From positions 15,163,501 to 15,227,500 of the forward strand of contig JAVTVX010000012.1 in assembly GCA_033439265.1 (NCBI GenBank): a DNA stretch of 64,000 bases. Direction: 5' to 3'. The stretch is from Dillenia suffruticosa (taxonomy: Eukaryota > Streptophyta > Magnoliopsida > Dilleniales > Dilleniaceae). Positions 12,549-21,874 of the stretch are shown here, in pieces. The translations under genes and the position numbers were made by a program. Positions within the stretch are counted from its first letter, which is position 1. Each line of letters opens with the position of its first letter. The notes beneath the pieces are model-generated. The model did not search any database and was not told where the DNA came from. It saw only the letters and a program-made list of their open reading frames with translations.

Positions 12549-13425
12549 GTCATTGAAGACAAGAAGGAGCAATCTCAATTGTGTGACATACTAATAGTTC
12601 GGGATTTTCTGAATGTATTTCTAGATAATTTGCCAGGGTTACTACCAGTTAGAGAGATAGAGTTTACTATTGATGTGATGCCAGATACCTTACCCATTTG
12701 TATGGCTCCATATAGAATGACACCAGCTGAATTAAAAGAGCTAAAAACTCAGTTATAAGAACTAGTAGACAAGAGATTTATTCGTCCAAGTGTTTCTCCT
12801 TGGGGAGCATTAGTTTTGTTTGTAAAGAAAAAGGATGGCTCTTTGAGGTTGTGATTGGCTATCGCAGGTTGAATTAAGTTACCACCAAGAGTAAATACCC
12901 CATGTCGAGAATTGATAATTTGTTTGATCAGTTGAGAGGTGTGATGGTTTTTTCTAAACTTGATCTTAGATCGGGCTATCATCAGATTAAGGTCAGAGAG
13001 GAAGATATACCCAAGACGGCTTTTAGTACATGCTATGGTCATTATGAGTTCTTGGTGATGCCATTTAAGTTAACCAATGCCCCAGCCATTTTCATGAATT
13101 TAATGAATTTGTTTTCAGACCTATCTGGATGATTTCATTATGATATTCATTGATGATCTCTTGGTATATTCTAAAGATAAAGTTCGGCATGAGCAGCATC
13201 TTCGTATCACCCTATAGACTTTGATAATCGAGAAATTGTATGCCAAACTAAGTAAATGTGAGTTCTGGCTCAGTGACATAACCTTCTTGGGTCACATTGT
13301 CTTGGGTAAAGGACTTTTTATTGATTTGAAGAAGGTTGAAGCCGTTGTTAACTGGTCCACGCCTACTACAGTTACGGAGGTGCGTAGCTTTCTAGGTTTG
13401 GTAGGTTATTATCGTAGAATCTATG
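12549..13425 (+). pseudogene. Gypsy-1 reverse transcriptase segment, opposite strand to the rest
   Basis: Plus-strand similarity to gypsy reverse transcriptase runs from the start of RT ('VIEDKKEQSQLCD', then '[15 protein letters not shown]', 'PYRMTPAELKELK') through the palm ('[15 protein letters not shown]') and the catalytic neighbourhood near 13140 ('FIDDLLVYSKD') to 'SFLGLVGYYRR'. The neighbouring protease and RNase H are on the minus strand. This block is the very part missing there, so it looks like an in-place inversion. It is closely related to Gypsy-D at 20227 onward. Broken in several places. Confidence 0.87.
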
Positions 13426-13843
13426 GTTGTCCTGGTGGTGAAAAGCAAACAATCTTCCAGTAACAATCAACCGATGCATAATTAGCTGATAACCAATTCA
13501 TGCCTAGAATTACATCCAAATCTAACAACTCCAAGGGCAGTAAATCAATGCTAAAATCATACTCCTGGAAGCTCACAATACAATCCCTATAAATCTCAGT
13601 AATAAGAACCTCATCTCCAAGAGGAGTAGCAACCCACAACCATTGCTTTAGAGATTCAAACTCACGAGGCAAGTGCATAATAAATGTAGATGGAATGAAT
13701 GAATGTGTCGCACTCGGATAAATCAAGACATGAACATCACAAGAAAATAACTTCATCCTACCTGTAATCACATCAGGTGAAGCACGAGCCTCCTGAGCTA
13801 TGATTGCATGAACTCTAGCCTGACCTCTTGGGTTTGGTGGCAT
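13426..13843 (-). pseudogene. Gypsy-1 aspartic protease remnant
   Basis: Retroviral-type aspartic protease, which cuts the Gag-Pol polyprotein. The translation contains 'VLIYPSATHSFIPSTF', where the usual active-site triad D-S/T-G appears degenerate, and the C-terminal signature 'LPLELLDLDVILGMNWL' typical of plant gypsy proteases. It lies between gag and the reverse transcriptase block, as expected. Confidence 0.85.
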
Positions 13844-15060
13844 ACCCTGAGGTCATCTTTGCTGTGGCTGTGATGGTAAGGTTGGTCTAGATGGTCCCGA
13901 CCTCAATGGAACTTGAGGGGCTACTGCATGCTGAGCTGGTAAAGATCTGGGTGGTAGAACATGCTGTAAAGGAGTAGACTGTGTGATTGCCCGGGCCTAA
14001 GAGGACAACGTGAGGCATAATGGCCTGGCTGAAAACATATAAAATAAAGTCTCGTTCTTCCCTCACAAGGCCCTATATGAAGATTTTCACAAATGGGATA
14101 TGATGGCCTCTTACGGAAACTTTCACCATGCTCACTGCCTCTTCTTCTCCTTTTTCTTCTTTATGCTTGAAGTTTGGACTTCTGCTGGCCTCTTTCCCTG
14201 CAACCTTTCCTGTTTATCCTTAGTAACCAACTCCAAAGCTTTAGTATTGTTCACTAAATCCCGGTAAGTCAAAAAAGGCTGACCTACTAGGTATCTCTGG
14301 AAAAGGGATCACAATCCTTTTCTGAACCTCTTGGATCTCTTTTCATCCGTATCAACTAATTCTGGAGTATATACTGATAATTTAGCAAAGTGGCCTTCAT
14401 ACTGACTAACAGTCTGACTGCCCTGTCTTAAATTCAAAAACTTTGACATCATCTGATCTCTAATAAAAGAAGACATATCTCTCATGAAAAATTTGAGTGA
14501 AATCACCCCAAATGACATACTGAAGGTCACTCCTATATCGGAATCTTAACTTCGATCTCTACCAATCATAGGTGGCTTCTTTCAAGTAATGAGTGGCAAG
14601 TCTGACTTTGTATTCCTAAATGACCATAAACTCAGAGAAAAGCCTTTGCATCTCAACAACCCATGTCTCTACAACTTGAGGGTCATTACTTTCTAAAAAA
14701 ATCATTGCCTCCATTTTTCTGAACTCAGTCACTAATTTCTAGAATCGACGATCCTCTAGTGGCATGCATACATTCCCTCTATGGTATGAAGAGGTAGGTA
14801 TGGTATGAGTAGTTGGAGAGACATCTGCACTCTCACTCCCTATCACTGGTTAAGACAATCTCTCAGTTAATCTATGAATGTCCCCTGACATAGTGCCTAC
14901 CATAGCCATCAGGGCGGCAAAAGCCTGTTGCTAGCATGGCCCTTCTGGCCTCTAATCGCCTAGCGCCTGAAATTGCGGCTCTTGCGTCTGCTCATCATCC
15001 CTATGCTCTCTCTTAGGAGATATTTCATTCTGTCTCCTAGTCTTAACCATTTGTATCCTA
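13844..15060 (-). pseudogene. Gypsy-1 gag remnant
   Basis: Minus-strand text at 14309-14530 matches the retrotransposon gag domain ('FLNLRQGSQTVSQYEGHF', then 'YTPELVDTDEKR'). Further left, near 14000-14100, a decayed pair of CCHC zinc knuckles is readable ('CFQPGHYASRCP'-type text), which binds the element's RNA in related families. Broken, with several breaks. Confidence 0.82.
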
Positions 15061-15172
15061 GTGACCTATTGCATACAAATGACAAACAACGTCACTCATG
15101 ATATAAGCCACCCTCTACCTAATAATCTAAACCTACAGGCTCAAATCTTTGGTGCAAATTACCCAAAACCTT

Positions 15173-15188
15173 GGACTTTAATACTAAT
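15173..15188 (-). other. Degenerate primer-binding site of Gypsy-1
   Basis: The bases just left of the 5' LTR match the inverted Met-tRNA primer site GCTCTGATACCA with about three transition-type differences. The position, abutting TGTGACA of the LTR, supports the call. Confidence 0.6.
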
Positions 15189-17792
15189 TGTGACAACCCG
15201 CTATCTAGGCATTGCACCCTCTTGCATAAAGGGACAAACATGCAAATGCGAAAGTGACCAATCACGATTGAAATGCAATGTCTGGATTCATGACAATTGC
15301 ACTCCCTATGTGTGATAATACAAAAAGAGATTTAGATTAAAAGAAAACCAATTACATGTCCTTTTCAAAAGAAAAATTGGTAGAATCTCCCCTATTTAGT
15401 GACCATTTTACCACCTGGGGTTAATATAAAATCTGATCAAATAATATAACACTTCTATTATCAAACCAACTAACATCAATGGCTCTCCTAGCAGCCTAAC
15501 ATAACACACCATAGTATATGGTCATTATATTCTCAAAACAATACGTAAGGTATCCATATGACATAACCATACATCTATATGTGCAACATAACTCAAACAT
15601 CTCAAAAACATATATATATATATATATTTACATGCCTTAGACAAAATATTAGGTGGTCGTAGATGAGTAGGGATCTAGATCCCAAGAGTCAAGTGCTTCT
15701 ACCCAATGGTTCCCCTCGTCTCCATGATTACCTGAAAATAAGGATATTGGGGTCAGCATAAACAGAGCAAGTGCACGGGTGACCAATAGCAAGCAAAGTA
15801 AACAAACAAGTACAAGAATATTACACCATATAAGAATCGGAAACATAGCAAAGCGTACCAAAGATGCACATGAACTCAAGAAGACAATCACAACTGCCAC
15901 ATTTAGAATCATTATCCTTTTTCCATCTTTTTTGTTCCGATTTAATTCAACATTTAAAGAAAGGAATAGAGTGTTGAACTAACCTAGTGTATGAGAGTCT
16001 GGAGAGTAAACTAAATTTAGGGATTCTTAAATGAATCTAGGTTATTTTTAAGGTGAGACCCTCAAACACTTCACTTGTTTCTAATTCCATCCTCAAAAGA
16101 AGAAGAGATCCATCTATGTTCCTTAAGCTTGGCCCACAGGCTTCGCACAAGCTTTTAGAGGAATTCATGTTTAATCACTTTCTCTTTATATCTTTTTGTG
16201 ATTCTCACGATGTAATCACCACAACCCCTTACTAGTTTTACACATAAGTTATAATCCAACATCACAATTACACATGCCATGCAATCCTTTGAGTACTCCA
16301 GAACTTGCTCAACAAATTTCCAACACAAGCAGTTTTGGGAAAAATGACATTACTTGAACTACAGTGCTCGGATTAAGGTGATTCCAGCTACTACTTAAAT
16401 TTAAGACATAAAGCTAGAACTTTCATGTTCATAGCTGGGTTCAATTCCAATCACACATGGAAACACAAATCAATCAAAGTTATAGTTCAAAATCAACAAC
16501 ATAGCTTGCGCAGTCATAGAAAAATAAACATAAGTCCTGCACAAAATGGATTGAGGTGATTCTAATGGCCAATTAAAGATAAGACACAGAGCTACAATTT
16601 CTATGTTCAGACTTTAGTCTAATTCAGTCTAGAGGGTAGCTAAAAATCGCAGCAAAGTTTCACGCAGAAACAGGGTAGAAATAGGATTTTGTGCAAAGAA
16701 TGTGTCACTTTGAAAATTGACTAAAAATTCATTTCTCAATGAAAATCTTCGAATTCTATGTAATTTTAAAGTTATGGGAGTCTAGTTTAATTATAATAAA
16801 ACCGTGTTCCATTTGCAGTTATGTAGAAAACGTTATAGGCCAAAAACAGAGGCATTGTCAATCTGTCCAACATGCAAAATTCATGTCTATTCATACCTCT
16901 ATGTTCAAAAACATGACTTCTTTCTTTCCCACATCATTATATCCTTATTCCAATACCACAAACAGTCTGAAAATATATCAACATGGCTATTAGGTATCAA
17001 AGAAACAAACACATATGGTACTTACCTCAAATTTGCCAAATTCTTCTTTTGGGTTTCCTTGCTTCCATTTCCAAACTTTCTTTGAATTTTATGTTGTTCT
17101 TTGTGTTTACTACAGCCTCTTGTGCTTCCAAAAGACCAGGGTTATCATATATATGGGTGAAGAAGATTTATTTCAAGCTCTAGTGGGTTTTAATGGAGTT
17201 TAGGGTGGATTTTTGGGAGAGGAAGGTGGGTAACGGTAGAGGAAGGTGGGTAACGGTATTAGGGGTAAGGAAGAGAAAGGTTTGGCTCTCTTTCTCTCTT
17301 TCTATCTCTCTCTCTCATTACTTAAGTGAAATGTGGATTTTCCCTAATTCAAGTGGTGTATCAAGGGATGGACCATGTGTCATTGTGGGTCCCATACCAA
17401 ACCTTTTCCCACTAACCCAAATGTTGTGTCAAGGAATGGATCAAGTGTCTTATGTCGTGCCTTATAGTGATGTACATGCTCTTTGTGGATCCCACACCAA
17501 GCCTTTTGTGGGTCCCATACTAAAGCCTAATTTGGTGCTATTGTGAACTTATTCCGACCATACTCATTCACCAATATGTCTCACTAGTTTATATTAATTA
17601 TAGTATATTCGACCTATGTTCAAAACCGCGAACATAAAAACCAAAGCAAGCATTACATATATGAAAAGAATTCAACAAATTTTAGTCCAAAATAATACGA
17701 CGAATTTAATTGTTCTCAATAAAATAAAATAAGAAAAGGTAAATGCAAATGTAACTGCATGATTTAATGGTTTCTCAAAATGGGATCTTACA
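15189..17792 (-). repeat. Gypsy-1 5' LTR
   Basis: A 2604-bp LTR, TGTGACA to CTTACA on the plus strand. Contains a short tandem doubling at about 17219-17258 (unit GAGGAAGGTGGGTAACGGTA), a CT-rich microsatellite at about 17290-17318, and an (AT)n run at 15614-15627. Followed directly by the target duplication CTTAG. Confidence 0.88.
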
Positions 17793-17797
17793 CTTAG

Positions 17798-18301
17798 GAC
17801 TTTTGTCTGTCTTTTGAGAATTTATCTTAGTATTGTTACTTTAGTATGTCATCAATTAACTATGGTTGATTCGGTTTTGTGGTACATGGTTATGAAAACA
17901 GTTAAGATAAAGTTAAAAGTTAATAGTATGAAAAAAAAACTATTTTTGACTGACATATTGCTATGTATTCACAGACCGGTCAATTATGTCTATGAATTAG
18001 TGTTTAGAGATATAATTGTGAATGCATGATTAGAATCGAGTCAAGTATGCTCTTACATTATTTTTTAGGGATGAGAGATACGTTGACTGTGTTAAATAAA
18101 AGAGGTTTGGGGTATAGCGAGATAGGATGTCTTTATCACCATATTGACGATGAGCTACTAGATATCCTTAACCGGTGTAAAGCTCTAGAGCTCTTGGTAT
18201 TCTTGCAGGTTACATGATCCATTTGTCTGTATGAAATTGGTAATATTCGATAGGGATGATCACATTGTGTGCGAGCTTAACTTTTATGTGCGAGTGGAAA
18301 A
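17798..18301 (+). other. Copia-A 3' untranslated part, last segment
   Basis: About 500 bp that align along their length with the Copia-B remnant at about 25250-25762. The purine-rich GTGCGAGTGGAAAATAT just before the LTR is the likely polypurine tract. No coding sequence is evident. Confidence 0.78.
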
Positions 18302-18749
18302 TATTGAAATATGGGGCGGGTCCGCCCATGTGGGTAGACCCAACCCTTTCCAACTTGTGTTTAAATTTGAGAAGGGGTGGGGGCGGTTTTTTGTAACCAC
18401 CTGTCAACCCCCTCAACTCCCCTCAAAGAAACCAATTTTGAAAGAAAATAGACGTGAACAAAACATTAAAAAATAGGGTAAAAAGAAAAAGTATGCAATT
18501 TGGTATATGCACAAGCTATAGGGGTGAAAAATGATTCTTCCCACGTTAGATTCAAAGAGAAGGTTTTAAAGAATTTTGATCATTATCATCAAGAGTTATT
18601 TGGATTATGTAGAGGATGATTCATTTTTGTGATATTTTCTCGACCTAAAATACCTAACTGTCAGAAAAAATAAATAATTATAACACAAATTTAAATCTAA
18701 AAATTTCCATATGCAAAAATTATTTTGTTGGTTTGTATGAAAACCTTCA
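18302..18749 (+). repeat. Copia-A 3' LTR
   Basis: A 448-bp partner of 180-628. It ends CCTTCA and is followed by the target duplication CTTTT at 18750-18754. Confidence 0.88.
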
Positions 18750-18770
18750 CTTTTAATATTAGAAGAAGAA

Positions 18771-18871
18771 TGTTGGAAATTGGAGGGTCGGATCGCCCAT
18801 GTGGGTTTGACCCGACCCAAATCCTTTTAATATAAACTTCAAATGATGTGGAAACAACAACAAGGGGAGTA
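18771..18871 (+). repeat. Copia-B 5' LTR fragment
   Basis: The first ~100 bp match the first ~100 bp of the LTR at 25763, up to a shared GGGGAGTA. The next base begins a different element. Confidence 0.8.
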
Positions 18872-19545
18872 TGATGTGAACCCGTTGGGTGTAGAAACCC
18901 TAGAACCCACGAACAATTAATTTAGCCCCAAAAAAATCGTTTCAATGAATTATTTAAATCGATAGAATTAAAAACCTCAACCCTTATCCTAAAGAAAGAA
19001 AAACCTAAGGTATATGATTTTAAACTCATTTATCACTAGATCAAGAATTTTGGTATAAAGATAGAATGAATGACACCACAACCTAGATGGTTCAAAATCT
19101 AGATTGATAAGTCAAAGAATTAAACAACACTCTTATCTTGAATAAGTTCAAAGTTCTCAAAAAAACAAGACCCGTGTGAAGAACCCTCACAATTTTATTA
19201 ATTCTCTCCAAAAGTGTTGTTTTTTTACATAATGTGTAATGACCTATTTATAGTCTAAAGGTAAAAACTTAATTGACAGCTAAAAATTTAATAACTCCTT
19301 AAACAATAAAAAATTAGAAAACTAAAATATAAATTACAAAAAATAAAAATAAAAATTAGGAAATTAAATAAACCAAACTATTTTGACCAAGTCTTGCTGC
19401 TATTTTTCTTTATTTTCGTTCTCCCTTGGTTTTGGGTAGTTTTGGGTTTTTTATTTTTCTAACTAGACTTGTATGAGCATAATTAAGGCCTCTTTTGGTT
19501 TTTTATTTATTTGGGATTCAATTTCTTATTGTAAAACCCCCTGAA
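18872..19545 (-). repeat. Probable 3' LTR of Gypsy-C
   Basis: Non-coding stretch between the TG terminus at 18872 and a G-rich tract near 19540 (minus strand TTCAGGGGG), which may be the polypurine tract. The right boundary is approximate because no second LTR is present for comparison. Confidence 0.5.
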
Positions 19546-19570
19546 TTAAGTTATTCAGTATTTTTTTAAC

Positions 19571-20226
19571 TCAGACCCTTGTCACCGGCCCAACTAAAAC
19601 TTGAGTTGGATATTGTAAATTCTTTACAATCTTGATGACCTCATCATTCCCCTCCTCTTGAGAAGGATTTGTTCTCAAATCGTCACCTACATAAAAAAGA
19701 CTCAAGTCAGTAATATTGAAAGTAGCACTAACATTATACTCACCTGGTAAATCAAGTCTGTAAGCATTGTCGTTGATCCGTTCTAGCACTTGAAAAGGAC
19801 CATCTCCTCGGAGCAACAACTTGGAACGTCTCTGTGCCGAAAATCTTTCATTCCGCATGTGTAACCAAACCCAATCAATGGGTTCAAAAATCAATTTGTG
19901 ACGTCTCTTGTTAGCTTGCTTGATGTATTGTTTGGTCCTCCTCTCTATATTGAACCATACTTTCTCGTGAAGTTGCTTCACAAATTTTGCCTTTTTCTTA
20001 CCATCTAAATTCACTTGCTCAGAAATAGGTAAAGTAAGAAATCCAAAGGAGTTAAAGGATTAAAACAATAAACAATTTCAAACGATAAGAATTTAGTAGT
20101 AGAGTGAACAGTACGATCATATGCAAGCTCAACATGTAGCAAACATTCTTCCCAAATTTTAATATTTTTACTAATGATATCCCTCAACAAAGTGGATAAA
20201 GTCCTGCTGACTACTTTTGTTTTTTG
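19571..20226 (-). pseudogene. Gypsy-C integrase C-terminal remnant
   Basis: Minus-strand text reads integrase-core end ('[18 protein letters not shown]', '[12 protein letters not shown]'), then a 147-residue open stretch at 19571-20014 with 'KQANKRRHKLIFEP', 'RGDGPFQVLERINDNAYRL' and 'YNVSATFNITDL'. These are the hallmarks of the integrase C-terminal domain in a plant chromovirus group distinct from Tekay. The frame ends close to 'GPVTRV', a common terminus in that group. Fossil with a few breaks. Confidence 0.85.
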
Positions 20227-21869
20227 TCAAAAATATTTAGCTTATGTTATTGAAGACAAAAAAGAGCAATCTTAATTGTGTGACATACCAGTGGTTCGGA
20301 ATTTTTCGGATGTATTTCCAGATGATTTGCTAGGGCTACCACCAGTCAAAGAGATAGAGTTTACTATTGATGTGATGTCAGATACCCTACCCATTTCTAT
20401 GGCTCCATATAGAGTGGCACTAGCTGAATTAAAAGAGTTGAAAACTCAGTTACAAGAACTAGTAGACAAGAGATTTATTCGTCCGAGAGTTTCTCCTTGG
20501 GGAGCACCAGTTTTGTTTGTGAAGAAAGATGATGTTCTTTGAGGTTGTGTATTGACTATCGCAAGTTGAATCAAGTTACCATCAAGAATAAATACCCCCT
20601 GTCGAGAATTGATGATTTGTTTGATCAATTGTGAGATGTAACAGTTTTTTCTAAACTTGATCTCAGATCGGGCTATCATCAGATTAGGGTTAGAGAGAAA
20701 TTTATACCTAAGACGGATTTTCGTACCCACATGGTCCTTATGAGTTCTTGGTGATGTCATTTGGGTTAACCAATGCCCCAGCCATTTTCATGGATGTGAT
20801 AAATCGTGTTTTCAAACCCTATCTAGATGATTTCATTGTGATATTCATTGATGATATCTTGATCTATTCTAAAGATAAAGCTCAGCATGAGCAGCATCGT
20901 CGTATCACCCTGTAGACTTTGAGAATCGAGAAATTGTATGCCAAACTAAGTAAATATGACTTCTGGCTCAGTGACATAACCTTCTTGGGTCACATTGTCT
21001 CAGGTAAAGGACTTTCTATAGATCCGAAAAAGATTAAAACTTTTGTTAACTGGTCCTCACCTACTACAGTTACGAAGGTTCGTAGTTTTTTGGATTTGAT
21101 AGGTTATTGTTGTAGATTTGTTAAGGATTTCTCTTTGATAGCTGCTCCACTTATGAATTTGACTCGTAAGAATACATTCTTCAAGTGGGTTGAACAATCT
21201 AGGACCAGTTTTCAGACTCTAAAAGATAGACTTGTATTGACTCCAATACTAACATTACCGGTTAGTGGACAGGGGTATGTGATTTTTAGAGATGTATCCA
21301 GGACCGGTTTGAATTGTGTACTGATGCAGAGACAAAATGTGATAGCCTTTGCTTCTAGACAGTTGAAATCTCATGAAGTGAATTATCCCACCCATGATCT
21401 AGAGCTTGCAGCTATTGTATTTGTTTTGAAAATTTGGAGACATTACCTCTACGGTGAGCATTGCAAGATATTCACAGATCATCAAAGTCTTAAATACTTA
21501 TTTACCCCGAAAGAGTTGAATCTAAGACAACGCAGATGGCTCGAACTGTTGAAGGATTATATGTTACTATTCAATATCAACACGGCAAAGCAAATGTTGT
21601 AGCAGATGCTCTCAGTCGAAAATCTACTACTCTAGTAATAGCTCTACGAGTAAGAGAACATTAGATGATAGCTGAGTTTGAGCAATTGAGAATTGATGCT
21701 GAGATAACCAGCTAGGGGTCTCTTTTGGCTCGGTTTATTGTCCAACCAGATCTATCTGATTGTATAAGGGTGGCTTAACAAGCTAATAAAGCAACAATTA
21801 AACTCGAGGAAGACATTCTTAAAGGGGGAAGTAAATTTAATATATACAATGAAACAATCAGATTTCAGG
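20227..21869 (+). pseudogene. Gypsy-D reverse transcriptase and RNase H remnant
   Basis: Copies RNA into DNA in the intact relative. Visible in order: 'YLAYVIEDKKEQS'; '[15 protein letters not shown]'; '[20 protein letters not shown]'; palm text near 20650-20690; '[11 protein letters not shown]' near 20845, which keeps the F-x-D-D catalytic motif; '[15 protein letters not shown]'; and RNase H '[20 protein letters not shown]' with '[11 protein letters not shown]' and 'VADALSRKS'. The longest open stretch is 20919-21602. Broken in several places. Confidence 0.88.
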
Positions 21870-21874
21870 AAAGG

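Larger units (their letters stand above)
8559..17792 (-). mobile_element. Gypsy-1: Tekay-like Ty3/gypsy chromovirus nested in Copia-A
   Basis: A 9.2-kb element on the minus strand with two long LTRs (8559-11032 and 15189-17792) and a perfect target duplication CTTAG (8554-8558, 17793-17797). Reading leftwards it holds a degenerate Met-tRNA primer site, gag with zinc knuckle, protease, RNase H, integrase with chromodomain, and a polypurine tract at the left LTR. The reverse transcriptase segment lies on the opposite strand. All genes are broken, with numerous breaks. The LTRs differ by about 10 percent by eye, so it is a few million years old and younger than its host Copia-A. Chromodomain and long LTRs suggest the Tekay/Del group. 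Confidence 0.9.
180..18749 (+). mobile_element. Copia-A: old Ty1/copia element with nested insertions
   Basis: A Ty1/copia LTR retrotransposon bounded by two related LTRs (180-628 and 18302-18749) and by a perfect 5-bp target duplication CTTTT at 175-179 and 18750-18754. A Met-tRNA primer site follows the left LTR, and gag, integrase, reverse transcriptase and RNase H remnants follow in copia order on the plus strand. The element is split by a CACTA transposon (6411-8200) and a full-length gypsy element (8559-17792), so only about 7.5 kb is its own. The coding parts are badly broken, with many breaks in every domain. The LTRs differ by roughly 10-15 percent by eye, which suggests an insertion several million years old. 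The lineage within Ty1/copia was not assigned. Confidence 0.88.
18872..20226 (-). mobile_element. Gypsy-C: minus-strand Ty3/gypsy fragment (LTR and integrase end)
   Basis: A fragment that starts TGATGTGAACCCG at 18872, directly after Copia-B LTR sequence, so it probably inserted into that LTR. It contains an LTR-like non-coding part (to about 19545) and the C-terminal half of a gypsy integrase (19571-20226). It differs in family from Gypsy-1 and Gypsy-D. Everything upstream of integrase is absent. It is truncated and broken. Confidence 0.75.
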
